Shown: positions 23,955-35,652 of the stretch, piece after piece
Layout: each line of letters opens with the position of its first letter
Numbering within the stretch: the stretch's first letter is position 1
Translations under genes and position numbers: made by a program
The notes under the pieces: generated by a model
Told to the model about the DNA's origin: nothing
The model's database searches: none
Seen by the model: the letters and a program-made list of their open reading frames with translations, nothing else
DNA from: Torymus aiolomorphi
Taxonomy: Eukaryota > Arthropoda > Insecta > Hymenoptera > Torymidae
Assembly (NCBI GenBank): GCA_036365515.1
Contig: CM070874.1
Location: 49,730,583-49,794,582, forward strand
Length of the DNA stretch: 64,000 nucleotides
Direction of reading: 5' to 3'

Positions 23955-24643
23955 ATATATTAACCCTCCAGTGCAACCTAGCTAAGTATTCTGACGCCCT
24001 TCCTATTTCTGATATGACCGCTGAGATGGTTGCCACCGCGTTAGTCCATGATTTCATTACTAGGTTCGGTTGTCCCGAAGCCATAAAAACCGATCAGGGT
24101 AGTAATTTTCAGAGTAGTTTAATGCAAAAGGTAGCAAAAATATTTAAAATTAAACAATTAAGATCAACCTCCTTCCATCCCCAAACAATGGGATCCTTAG
24201 AAAGAAGTCACCATTCACTAGTAGAATATTTAAAAATGTATACGGATAAAACTGATTGGGATGCTTGGATTAAAATGGCCATGTTTTCGTATAATACGTC
24301 GGTTCATTCAGCGCACGGTTTTACCCCCCACGAATTAATATTCAGTCAGAAGGCGAGGCTACCCTCGGAATTCGAGACCAAAACCGTGGAAAAAACCTAC
24401 AAAATGTATTTAGACGAACTAATATTTAAATTAAACGACACTCAGAAAATGGCAAAAACCCGATTATTAGAGGCAAAAGAACGCTCGAAAAGATATTATG
24501 ATCAAAAATTAAATATAAAGAATTTTAAGGTAGGGGAAGAGGTATATTTATTGAAAGAGCCGCGAATAGGTAAATTTAATGAGCAATACGCGGGCCAGTA
24601 TAAGGTAATAGAATTGATAGGCGATAGAATCGATAGGCGATAG
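23955..24643 (+). pseudogene. gypsy integrase, catalytic C-terminal part
   Basis: Resumes exactly after the transposon. The second catalytic aspartate is in AIKTDQGSNF (near 24095) and the glutamate in GSLERSHHSLVEYL (near 24200), completing the DDE triad begun before the insertion. The remainder is the C-terminal DNA-binding part with basic and hydrophobic stretches up to VGEEVYLL. The reading frame starting at 23726 includes transposon arm and is not the true start. Confidence 0.88.
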
Positions 24644-24661
24644 AATTGATAGGCGATAGAT
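24608..24661 (+). repeat. Three copies of a GAATTGATAGGCGATA unit
   Basis: An 18-base unit repeated about three times at the 3' end of pol, ending the integrase frame at 24643. Confidence 0.75.
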
Positions 24662-24714
24662 CCCGGCGAGCCATAGGAAGCATCTCACAGAAGGGAACGA
24701 TGGCAGGGGCTCCC

Positions 24715-25610
24715 TTCACCCTTAAAAATTTAAATTATTGAAATTAAACCCGTGTTTCATTGTAGATTCACCCTTAAAATTTAAATTATTACCCGCGTTT
24801 CATTCTAGATTCACCCTTAAAAATTTTAATTATTTAAATTAAACCCGTGTTTCATTGTAGATTCACCCTTAAAATTAAATTATTACCCGCGTTTCATTGT
24901 AGATTCACCCCTAAAAATTTAAATTATTTAAATTAAAACCCGTGTTTCATTGTAGATTCACCCTTAAAATTTAAAATTATCTGTTGAAAATTTACATTTA
25001 AAATTTAAAATCATCTACTGAAATTTCACCCGTGTCTCATTCTAGATTCACTCTAAAAAAAATTAAATTATTTAAATTACAACCCGCGTTTCATTGTAGA
25101 TTCACCCTTAAAAAATTAAATTATTTAAATTACAACCCGCGTATCATTATAGATTCACCCTAAAAAAAAAAAAATAATAATAAAATTTTTATTGAAATTT
25201 ACACTTAAAATTCAAAATTACTTATCGAAAGGTTCACCCTTAAAAATAAAAAAAAATAATAAAAAAATTTTTAACTTCACCCTTAAAATTTTAAACTTAC
25301 ATATTGAAAATTCACCCTTAACAATTGAGGGTATTCATTGAAAGTGCACCCTTAAAATAAAAAAAAATTTTTTTTTTTTTTATTAAAACTTCACCCTTAA
25401 AATTTAAAACTATCTATTGAAATTTTCACCCTAAAATTTAAAATTATTAACGATTCACTCTTAGAGATTAAACATATTGATTTTTCGCCCCTAAAAGGAT
25501 ACAAATTTGAATTTCACTTAAATTACATAAAGCTAATAAATTCCCTTTTAAGAGATCTATAATTATGCAGAACCCTCTTCAAATTAGGTAAAATTAACGA
25601 GTGCAACCCT
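24715..25610 (+). repeat. AT-rich tandem repeat between pol and 3' LTR
   Basis: Irregular copies of a ~60-75 base unit with TTCACCCTTAAAA, AAATTATTTAAATTA and CCCGTGTTTCATTGTAG, degrading rightwards to isolated CACCCTTAAAA motifs. It occupies the place of the 3' untranslated region and polypurine tract. No coding capacity. Confidence 0.8.
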
Positions 25611-25615
25611 TTAAA

Positions 25616-26394
25616 ATGCGTAAACAGTTCTCAGAATCCATTAGTGCCAACAGTCACCCGACGAGAGACAAACAATTCCCAGAACTATGGCGCAGTGGCG
25701 CAACAACCTAACGGCCCGAGCCATCGTCAACAGCCAATCACAGACTAGCGGCGTCCCGCGCCACTGGAGGGAGGCGGTCCGTCATCCGCTGCTCATCGCT
25801 CTCGACCCTGTTTTCTGGTCTAAGGCCCCTCCATCGCCACTCTCCCCACTTGGAAGTGGGGGAAGACTTCTGAGGCAACCTGGCGCCCTACAGCTTCTAC
25901 ACCATACTGCCTCCCACTACCAACCTGAAGCTGCCGACCAATAGCGTTTCTCCTAGGATCCTTGTCAACGGCCTGAGGTCCGCGTTAGGGGTATAAAAGA
26001 AGAGCCCCGAGCCGCCAGAGTCAGTCGCTACCGAGCAAATGAGACGCTTAGTAGTTAGAGCTTGGGTCGTTATCAATATATTTAGTACTCTGCTGCACTT
26101 TGTGCATGTTGCGCCTAGAAGCTTCAAATAGTCAAAGTCATTCTACGCATTTTGCAATTGTATAGAGTCACAGTCAAAAGTCTATCTGTTTGTTAAAGTT
26201 CATAAAGTACTTAATTAATTTAATAAACCTCAAGTTAAAGTTATTTTTCTCGAGTTCGAGTTTTATTTAAATTCCCGCAACTCTGTGCGCTTTAGCGCTT
26301 AATTGAGCAAACGAATTCCACGTTCCGACTGGTCAACTTGGCGACCATTGCAGAAGCACCTTTCTGTTCGCCGAGCCCGACTCGGGTCGTAACA
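25616..26394 (+). repeat. 3' LTR of the gypsy element, 5' half deleted
   Basis: Matches the last ~780 bases of the 5' LTR nearly identically, from ATGCGTAAACAG to the terminal GGGTCGTAACA. The first ~675 bases (from TGTTATGAAC) are missing, and tandem-repeat sequence abuts instead. TATA box and initiator are intact and point toward the host gene downstream. Target duplication TTGG follows at 26395-26398. Confidence 0.9.
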
Positions 26395-26740
26395 TTGGGT
26401 GCTTGTTGATGACCTAGCTAGGATATAGTGATTGGTTCCTCATAACAAAACAATCTGCTTGCATGAACTGCAGCTCATAGTCACAGTTCACAGTACATAG
26501 CCTGAGGGCTGAGGTAGATAAATAACTCTAGAAGTAAAGAAAAATAAAAACGGCAGCTCACTAGTCACTGGCCACTTTGCACTCGGCAGTGTTACGGAAG
26601 AAAGGAAAATAAAAGAAAAGTTAACCTACAATCGGAGATTTACACTGTTGTTTAATTGATGAAACAACTTTCAACAGCGAACACATCACGTGAATGAAAA
26701 AACTAAAGCTTGCGTGCAAACATAGATTCAGAAATTGATG
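26395..26740 (+). promoter_or_regulatory. Likely promoter and 5' UTR exon of the SRRM2-like gene
   Basis: Between the gypsy LTR and a good splice donor (GATG|GTAAGT at 26740/26741). No TATA box seen; the transcription start is not fixed by sequence. The exon must end at 26740 if the intron below is real. Inference. Confidence 0.45.
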
Positions 26741-27340
26741 GTAAGTTTTATTTTGTAAATACGTAGACTAGTAATCCTAATTAGTACGGAATGGATGAAA
26801 CGTTTATTAACATGCAGCATGCTAAGTTTGTTTTATTTTTATTCAATCAATACGCTGAACATACTAGTGATTTTCCAACTATTTAACTTATCTATTATGC
26901 TAATAACATAATTTTCTAATCAATAACATTTAACTAAAGTAAATGCATTTTTGTGTATATTAGATGTGAATAGTTAATAATTATAAAAGGTTTTATTTGA
27001 ATAAAGATATTATAATTTGAAATTTATTCCTTATGAATAAAAACTTAAAAATTGTTTACTTTAAATTAAAAAAAAATTTAATTATCAAAGTTGGATTCTA
27101 ACCTAAATAAGGTTAGTTTTATAATTTACTGGGTGCATCTAAGTATGCTGTAATATCTTGATATGTATTAGATATTTAATATAATCTTTTTTATAAATTT
27201 TTGTTATTGTCAATGAAGAATACTGTCTCAGCATTTTACATTAAAAATCGCTCTGAAATCCATTAGACATATATTATTTGATGAATTAATATTGTTCGAA
27301 ATGTTAAAATAATCATTTTGATATATTTTTTAATTTACAG
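26741..27340 (+). other. Probable 5' UTR intron (600 bp)
   Basis: Begins GTAAGTTTTA, ends with a pyrimidine-rich stretch and TTTACAG, followed by exon 2 that contains the start codon at 27549. AT-rich inside. No other acceptor of equal quality lies before the CDS. Confidence 0.55.
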
Positions 27341-27548
27341 TCAGCCTGTTCTAAGTTTCTGTTGCTTGGAGTTAGCAAATGATGGGCCCATGAATTCATC
27401 GTTATCTGTCCTATCCCTACACCTTTTTTAAAACCACCCTTAGTTGGTAGGTATACAAGGTATTTCAGGCCAGTGGTACATTTAGTTCTTCTCGATTTCT
27501 TGGTTGAAGCAGTTCATAAATTTCAAGTAACGTTACATGTGAGCAAAA

Positions 27549-28556
27549 ATGTATAACGGAATTGGTTTGCAAACTGCTAGAGGTTCAGGCACAAATGGCT
27601 ATGTGCAAAGGAACTTTGCTATTGTACGTAAGCGTGAAAAACTCAATTTCAAGGATGACCTAAAAGCTGATCAAGCTAATCGTCAACCAAACAAGGAGAT
27701 TCTTGAACATGCTAGAAAAAGACAACTTGAATTAAAATGCATAGAATTAGCTGATACTTTAGAAGAACAAGGATACACACCAGATGAAATTGATGCTAAA
27801 GTTGGAGCTTACCGTGACACTCTGCAAATGATTGAAGAGCAAGGGCGTAACAATGAGAAAATACGTCGTGATATTGTGCAAGAAACACATCACATTGCGG
27901 AAGCTAATCTGCAGAAAAATAATCTTCTGAGAGAAGCCTTTGGGATATCAGAGTATTTCGTGGAGGGCACCAGCTTGGATCCCGAGAGACACGAACGAGA
28001 AGCTCAGTTGAAGGCAGCAGTCCAGCAAAATTATCAACTTGTTCGAACACCTAGCCCTTCTCCAGAACGAGATGAGAAGGACAGTGAAATAAAAGAAAAA
28101 AAACTAAAGAAGGAAAAGGATGTGATGCTAGAAGACAAGAAGAAAAGTAAAAAGTTTAAAAAAGAAAAGAAAGAAAAGAAGAGAAAACGCAATTCATCCG
28201 TATCTTCTGACAGTGATTTGGATAGATTAAAAAGAAAGAAGAAGAAACGTGATACATCTGAATCTTCTGAGAGTGATTCAGACAAATTAAAAAAAAAAAA
28301 GAAACGCAATATACGTGAATCTTCTGAGAGTGATTCGGATAAATTAAAAAAAAAAAAGAAATGCAATATACGTGAATCTTCTGAGAGTGATTCAGACAAA
28401 TTAAAAAAAAAGAAGAAAAAGCGCGATACACGTGAATGTTTTGACAGTGATTCGGACAAATTAAAAAAAAAGAAGAAGAAGCGTAATACACATGAATCTT
28501 CTGACAGTGATTCGGACAAGTTGAAAAAAAAGAAGAGAAACACAAGACGTGGTTGA
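27549..28556 (+). CDS. SRRM2/Cwc21-type spliceosome protein
   Basis: A nuclear spliceosome component of the SRm300/Cwc21 family, which binds the catalytic core of the spliceosome (Prp8/Snu114 side in yeast) and helps position the 5' splice site. The start MYNGIGLQTARGSGTNGYVQ is the family's highly conserved N-terminus, so ATG 27549 is secure. The cwf21 domain follows at about residues 49-95 (NKEILEHARKR...EEQGYTPDEID). Residues ~170-335 are Lys/Glu-rich, with a ~20-residue unit (ESSESDSDKLKKKKKR) repeated about six or seven times, a mixed acidic-basic tail with likely CK2-type sites. At 335 residues it is far shorter than vertebrate SRRM2 and lacks long RS repeats. The CDS is intact and without introns; AATAAA is at 28786-28791. 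It is the only clear host gene here. Confidence 0.9.
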   Translation: MYNGIGLQTARGSGTNGYVQRNFAIVRKREKLNFKDDLKADQANRQPNKEILEHARKRQLELKCIELADTLEEQGYTPDEIDAKVGAYRDTLQMIEEQGRNNEKIRRDIVQETHHIAEANLQKNNLLREAFGISEYFVEGTSLDPERHEREAQLKAAVQQNYQLVRTPSPSPERDEKDSEIKEKKLKKEKDVMLEDKKKSKKFKKEKKEKKRKRNSSVSSDSDLDRLKRKKKKRDTSESSESDSDKLKKKKKRNIRESSESDSDKLKKKKKCNIRESSESDSDKLKKKKKKRDTRECFDSDSDKLKKKKKKRNTHESSDSDSDKLKKKKRNTRRG

Positions 28557-28854
28557 ACTACCAATTAGGGATTTATACTACGTTTTTTTGCTTTTTTTTG
28601 TATTATAATATAGTATTCTATATATTGTAATAATAATCGATTAAACAGCAATGAGAAAAAACTTTCAACAATTATAATTAAATGAAGTTCTAATAAATTA
28701 CAATTAAAATTAAGTTATTAAACATAAAGGGTAAATAATATATTGTATGTAGAATTTTTTAAATAATTCAAGACAATAGTTGTGTAATAAACTAAATACT
28801 TTGTATAAAATAGTAAAACTTGAAAAATGGTTCATAAATTCTATGTATGTATAT

Positions 28855-29704
28855 GGGCTATTTCAGGTCAACCATGTGGACTGAAAATTTTAAGTGACAG
28901 AAACCAGGTTTAATTTGTTCAAAATAACAAAAAAAACACAGAAACCAATTTTTGGCATATTTGCAAATGTTCAAAAGTTATAGGAACATCAAATTTTGAA
29001 AATTTTGAATTTTTTTCAAAATTTGCAAATTTCATGATTTTTTATCTCAAAAACTTGAAATATTTTGTATTGCATATATAATGGGAAAAAGTTCACAATA
29101 ATGTTTTGACAATTAAGAAACGATGAATTAATCTGTGTTTTGCATTGCTTTTTTTATCAATTGCAAGCTACTATTGGTTTTGATAAGTATTTAGTAGAAA
29201 TTAATGGTTTTATATTAATGATATTACTTTCAAAAGTATGTCAAACATTTTAAAGGGTTTGGCACTCATAAGTGTTTTTTTACATTTTTCAGTACTTTAA
29301 TCATCTATAGCTTTATCCAGAATGATCACACGTATCTGTGCAAGGTTTTTTTTAAAAGATAATTTTGTAAAATTTTAGAATTTTTCTGAGCAGTAACAAG
29401 TCTGTCGAATGCGCACATCCCCTATGTTAAAGGATTCGCTGTTAGTATCATTGTATAAATTTCAAGATATGGGTTTAACAAACATAAGAGCAGATTCTAC
29501 ACTAAATTTGTGAACTTTTTCCCTATATATAATACAAAATATTTCAAGTTTTTGAGATAAAAAATCATTTTGAAAAAAGTTCAAAAGTTTCAAAATTTGA
29601 TGTTTCAAAAATTGGTTTCTGTGTTTTTTTGTTATTTTGAACAAATTAAACCTGGTTTCAGTCACTTAAAATTTTCAGTCCACACGGTTGACCTGAAATA
29701 GCCC
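28855..29704. mobile_element. Long-TIR MITE with 10-bp target duplication (MULE-like)
   Basis: GGGCTATTTCAGGTCAACC at the left and its inverse at the right begin inverted arms of well over 100 bases. GTATGTATAT flanks both ends exactly (28845-28854, 29705-29714). Long arms plus 9-10-bp duplication fit Mutator-like elements. No transposase. It lies just past the polyadenylation signal of the SRRM2-like gene. Confidence 0.75.
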
Positions 29705-29714
29705 GTATGTATAT

Positions 29715-30464
29715 ATTTAAATTAGTTATATTTAATTTAATTTTTTATCATATTTATGAGACTATAAATTTAATTTATATACGAAATATTTTAACTATGT
29801 TAATATGTATATATACAATAGAAAATATGAAAATTTGGCGACTTTCACAATTAAGATTATAAAATCTTGTGACTTCATAAGATACTACTGTATTATAACT
29901 AATTCTTCTGAATCAGTTGTTAACGTGATCTAAGTAATTTTGACAATTCAACAATAAAAATATTGATATAATATATTTATATAACTCTTTTTACAATAAT
30001 TCATTGCCCCTGACCATATTATATTTTCATTACTTTCGTACATATATATCTTCCACTTATTGTGTTTACAAGGCGAAAATTACTTCTCTAAAAAACGAAG
30101 TTTATAACATCTTACTGTTGAATATAACATTTAAATACAATGCAGTATACTTGTAGCTCTGTAATAAAAAATCATTTTTAATATCTTAAGTTATTTGTCT
30201 TTTAATGCTTTTTGTAAATATTCATTAAATCTGTAATTGATGCCATTTCATAGCTTAAGACTGTTGCAGCAAAGTACTAATTTTTAAAATAAAATTTAAA
30301 TTCAATTTTATATTAATATTTATCAAATTTTTATTTTAAATTTAAAATTCGCTTAATGATTTCAAAGGATGTATCGTTTTTATGTTTGATACCATGCTAA
30401 TGCCATACCTATTACCAAAAGATTTTTATTCGTATTGAAGTTTTTCGATATTTTATAATAGCGA
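29715..30464. other. AT-rich intergenic stretch
   Basis: No gene, element end or RNA recognised. Confidence 0.4.
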
Positions 30465-33136
30465 CCCTATTGAAAAAAATCATGTAACAAAATTACGTGA
30501 TTTTGTTACGTAACAACATCACGTAATATTTTGGTCCAATATGATACGTGATTTTACAAAAATTACGTAACATATGATAATTGCTTTATTCGAAAATCAC
30601 GTGAAGTTTGCGTAATTACGTGATTTTTACTTAATGAAAAAAATTTTATAGACATTAAAAATCACGTAATTTTCTTCCTCATAGAGAAAGCTTTGTAATA
30701 GTAAAATTTTAATTTTCTTTAAATTGCTCTAGAAACATGAATAAAGGTGTTAGAAGTTTGTGTCACATGATTTTAGAAAATGTCTGTATGGATGTGTGTG
30801 TGTGTGTGTGTGTGTATACCGCTTTATTTTCGGATCTACGCGGTCGATTTTAACCGGACGGGTCTGATTTTTTTTTGTTTTTTGATTCCGAATTCGGGAA
30901 AAAAATAATTTTGTACGACTAATTGATTCGTTTTTGTTTTATGTCGAATTTTTCATTTTCGAAAAATTTATTTTTTATTTTTTTTAATGATTGGATTTAA
31001 ATTTTATAATCGGATGGGTAGCGTTCGAAAGAGCATAAAAAAACCTATATTTAAAAAAAAAAAAGTTTCTAGCTATCACGGTTCTTTGGTTATTAACAAA
31101 AACGTAAAACATGAAAAATGAAAAAAATGAGTTTTGTATGTCCAACGATTTCGGAGGGAAAATTGTCGTAATTTCTTCAAAATTCCTTGTGGAGGTAGAT
31201 TTTGGATAGCTCTTGGTCGAGTTCTTTGGGCAAAATAATTGGTCCATAAATTTCAGAGATATTTGAGGTTAAAATTTTTTAAACTTTTTTTTAAATTGTA
31301 ATTTCTCGAGAACGGTTCTACGAATCAGCTACAGATTTCTAGACAATTTTGTATATGATATAGATATGTATGTGAATTTTCATGAAGATCGACCGATTAT
31401 TTTTTGATATTCAAAATTTTCCTATTTTACAAAGTTATTTTATTTGTCGCCTGATAACTAGAGAAAACTTGTTTTAATTTTTTTTTAATTTGGCGGAGAT
31501 GTAGAGTGTATATTATTTATTATATGCGTTTTTAGAGTAAAAGAATTCGTTTATGAATTTCAGAGATATTCGAGGTTAAAACTGATTTAGCCTTCTTTTC
31601 AATTCGTAATTTTTTGGATATATCTATACTAGAAAATGGAAATAACACGTGCTATGCGTGCGTGTTGTTCACTTGCTTTTGTTTTTTATTGAGGGTAATT
31701 TACAGCGCGATCAAGTTTTAACCTTATTAGACTCATTGAAGAATATATTTGGTTGAAATTTCAAAAGATTATCTTTATTTTTTACTCAAAATATCGAAAT
31801 TTTTTGTATAGAACATTGATTGGGAAAAAGTTTGCATTTTACTTGCAGAATATGCCAGTATTTTTGTTGTAACGTTTTTGGAAAGTCTCTTGACTGACTT
31901 GATTGGTGACTTTATAATAAACATTCATATGTGTAATAAACGAATATATATGTAATACAGAGTTTGGTAATTTGTTCGAATTTATTTTTAAGTTGTAAGT
32001 GTAGAGACAAGTCAATAAAATATTATACACGTTATTTGAAAAAAAAAAATTTAATTAATGAGCATTTTGTTGATGATAATATAATAATAGGGTAACCCTA
32101 CTGAAAAAAATCATATGATTTATCATATGATAAATCATGAGATGTTTTCGAGAAAATCATCTTATAATTTGTCATATGATAAATCATATGACAAATCATA
32201 TGATAAATCATGTGATAAATCACATGACAAATATCATGTCCCATCAAACAATAAATCTAATAATTTAAATTATTTCTATTATATGTTTTAAAATAAATCC
32301 TTAAAACAAAATTAATTTATTTAACGCAGATATGGCGAAAAATTTTCAGTCCCCATTGTAAAGGGGCTATCAAAAACAAGGCAAGCCTTGTAATTCTCTT
32401 CGTAGAGTCATTTGAACAAAGAAAGAAGAAAGTAGGGATGGTGGGGGTCCCCTCCGTCGCCCCCTACCAGTGAGGTACAGCCTGCCTGGATCACCGTCCA
32501 GGAGCCCCTTACGTAGAAATGAATCCACGTAGGAGGAGCCTGGGCGATTCCAGTTACCTCTCCTTAAAGAAGGAAATCAAGAAGAGGAAGTTGTGCGTTA
32601 CCCTGTGAGGGCATTTCCACACTATCAGAAGTTATAGAGCAAAAACGGTTGTATGGCTGGACTACTATTTGGAGTGTAGAATGGGGAAAAACCTCGCTAG
32701 GAGTAAAAACCCATTTATCTTAAGTTAGTTGTTGAGACGCGCAGAAAGACTTTATTAGACAGAAAAAATAGATGAGTAATTTATATAGGTAGGTAAAGGT
32801 GATATGCGGCAGAAAGTTTTAGAGGAAAGAGATTCACCCAGAGGGAGACGCCGCATCCGCCAGCCGGTCCGGTCAGGCATTCGTTGCGGTTTTGAGGCGC
32901 ACTGAATATCAGCCGCCAGCATAACGTCGCTGCGTCTCTTTCTGCGTGAAAGGAGAGAGAGAGAGAGAGAGTTTAGTGTATGAGATGCGTCTTCTTGATG
33001 TGATCCTGAAAGAAAAATGATTAGTAAGGGGAAGGTAAATCTGGTGTGTCTGCATTTGTCCTTGGCTTGGATCTGTTGTATCTGAAACATCGTAAATTTG
33101 CGTTATTTACTAGGATTTATGTGGGTGGATCTATAT

Positions 33137-33953
33137 CCCTACTGAAAAAAACCATATGGGATCCCACGTGGAATCCCACACGAGATCCCACGTGTGAATT
33201 TGATATGGGATCCCATGTGGCATCCCACGTTTAAACTCGAAGCATGAATTCCCACATGAGATCCCACAAGAGATCCCACATGGGATCTCATGTGGGATAT
33301 CATGCGTTTAACTTGAGTACGGGATCTCATGCAGATATGGCGTAAAACTTTGAGTCCCCCATTGTAAGTAACGGAGTTATCAAAAACAAGGCAAGCCTTG
33401 TAATTAGGACGCTTCACAAAGAGTCATTTGAACGGTTGACTTACACGCCTTATATACTCTTGGCCGTCCAACTTATCCACAGATAGCACTACCGAAGCAC
33501 CGCATAGCGGATAAATAGCCGAAGCTTACTTATGGAGAGCCGTCCATCACAAGTTCTGCTTTGTCACCGCAATGCGGCGTTCCGATAGCGCTTTCTGTGA
33601 ATACACTGGATGGCCGAGAGTATATAAGCCGTGTAAGTCAGCCGTTCAAATAACTCTTTACGAAGAGTCCTAATTACAAGGCTTGCCTTATTTTTGATAT
33701 TCCCGTTACTCACAATGGGGGACCCAAAGTTTTACGCCATATCTGCATGAGATCCCGTACTCAAGTTAAACGCATCATATCCCACATGAGATCCTATGTG
33801 GGATCTCTTGTGGGATCTCATGTGGGAATTCATGCTTCGAGTTCAAACGTGGGATGCCACATGGGATCCCATATCAAATTCACACGTGGGATCTCGTGTG
33901 GGATTCCACGTGGGATCCTATGTGGGATCCCATGTGTTTTTTTTTCAGTAGGG
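33137..33953. mobile_element. Foldback element B (GGGATCCCACGTG array), inserted in the LINE
   Basis: 817 bp, ends CCCTACTGAAAAAAACC and its inverse. Arms are arrays of CCCACATGAGATCCC / GGGATCCCACGTG units. The core is homologous to that of A (GCAGATATGGCG, CAAGGCAAGCCTTGTAATTAGG, a palindrome with TATATAAGCCGTG). TAT lies on both sides. The youngest layer of the nest. The terminal HMGSHIGSHVESHTRSHV-type residues appended to the LINE RT frame come from this array. Confidence 0.82.
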
Positions 33954-35652
33954 TATGCAAAAAGTCTTTAGGTCTCTTGTATTTGTCTCTTGCGTCGGAG
34001 TCGTAGTTGCCTAGGTTTTTAATGATTTGATATTTTGATTCCGAAATTCTGTTGTAGAAGTTTTTGCCGGCTTCTTTGATGTAATCTTTAATGTACTCTA
34101 CATTTAAATCTTTATGAATTAGAGTATTTTTAGTGTATCTAGGGGCGTTTAAAATAGTGCGGAGTGTTTTATTCTGTACCGTTTGTATTTTTTGGTAATT
34201 AGATTTGTTTGTGTTAGCCCAGATCGTCGAGGCGTAGGTTAAGATGGGTCTTATTATCATTTTGTAAATTATTACTCCGTTATTTATATTTAGTGCTGAG
34301 TGATTATTTAAGATCGGTTTGAGTTTCATTGTGGCTCCTATTGCTTTGTTACGCGTGTTATTAACGTGGGCTGTGTAACTTAATTTTTTATCAAGCATTA
34401 CTCCTAGATATTTTACTTTATTTTCCCATTCTATAGACTCGTTGTTTAGATTAGGCGGATCTAGATCCCGTGTTGGGTTTTTTTTACGCGAGAAAAGGAT
34501 TGATTCTGATTTAGAAGCATTTATTTTTATGCGCCATAATATTGTCCAGTTTTTTACTTTATTAAGGAATTCGTTTAATAGTTTTACTATTTTGAGATTG
34601 CTCCACGAGGTAGCCCACGCGGCCGTGTCATCTGCGTAAATTCCTATTTTTACTCCTTCAACGGTTGGAAGGTCATTGATGTAAATGATGAAAAGTATAG
34701 GACCGAGTAGACTGCCTTGTGGTATGCCTGCACGTATATTAAATTCTTTAGATACTACGTCATTTAGTTTTACTTTAAATTTTCTATTTTTTAAATATGA
34801 TGCTAGTAGGTGAATTAAATTTTTATTTATTTTGGCTTCGATCAGCTTGTGGATTAGTCCGTTAATCCACACGCTGTCAAAAGCCTTCGCGACGTCCAGA
34901 AAAACCGCGCCTGTGTTTCTGTTGCAGTTAAAGCTTTTCGTGATGTCTTCTGTTAGTCTAAGTATGGCCTGTACTGTCGAGTGTCCATCTCTAAAGCCAA
35001 ATTGTTCTGCTCGGAGTCGAAGTTTATCGTTTAGTTCGTCTTTAAGTCTGTCGATTATGATTGATTCGAAAATTTTGCTCATTGTATTTAGTAAACTTAT
35101 GGGCCTGTAGCTGGTGGTCATGGTTAGATCTTTACCGGGTTTAGCAAACACTAAGATAGTTGCTTTTTTCCACTCCGTAGGGAAATAATTTAAATCGAAG
35201 CAAGCATTAAGAATTTTCGTAATATAACTTATGGCGCTGGAGGGTAGATGTTTAAGCATGCAATTAGTGACTTTATCCGGTCCGGGGGCTTTATTGTTTT
35301 TAGTTCTTTTAATATAGTTTTTGATTTCGAATGGTTTGGCTTTATATTTAGGATCCGTAATTTCCAGATGGTTTAAGTACGAGGAAACCATGCGGTCTGT
35401 TTCTGTGGTGAAGAGCTTTGCTTCTTCGGATTCGTTTTTATGCGGGGTAAATGTATTAGCGAAGTGCGTTCCAAATGCGTTAGCTTTGTCTTCTGGAGAA
35501 AAATATTTAATTTCATTATTTTCGTTTTTAAGAGCTGGAATATTTGTTTGTTTACGCGTTAGACCTTTTGTCATTCTCCAGAGGCTGTTATCTTTAATAT
35601 TTAATTTTTTAACTGTGTTATTCCACGTGTTACATTTAAATTCTTTAATCAT
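33954..35652 (-). pseudogene. LINE ORF2, reverse transcriptase part
   Basis: About 565 codons of non-LTR RT. Visible blocks: KAPGPDKVTNCMLKHLP, YRPISLLNTMSKIFE, EQFGFRDGHSTVQAI, VFLDVAKAFDSVW, AGIPQGSLLGPILF and the catalytic YADD in IGIYADDTAAW (near 34640). It copies the LINE RNA at a nicked target. The frame differs from the endonuclease part by one indel near 35700, and its last few codons are displaced by foldback B, whose removal would leave a stop a few codons later. Not functional as it stands. Confidence 0.9.

Larger units (their letters stand above)
14684..26394 (+). mobile_element. Ty3/gypsy LTR retrotransposon, full span, defective
   Basis: A complete insertion: 5' LTR, primer-binding-like site, gag, pol (protease, RT, RNase H, extra domain, integrase), 3' LTR. 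TTGG lies directly before the first LTR base and directly after the last, the 4-bp target duplication typical of the group. Pol order (RT-RNase H-integrase) and protein motifs place it in Ty3/gypsy. It is inactive: frameshifts in gag, a stop in RT, several frameshifts later, a 2.1-kb transposon in the integrase, and loss of the 5' half of the 3' LTR. No envelope gene is visible. A solo LTR of the same family lies at 42930-44228. Confidence 0.93.

Noticed and set aside
28034..28564. Reverse-strand Phe/Ser-rich frames opposite the SRRM2-like gene
   Set aside because: Shadow of the Lys/Ser/Asp repeats on the coding strand.
33139..33417. Frame with repeated SHVGS/MGSH residues
   Set aside because: Translation of the GGGATCCC array of foldback B.
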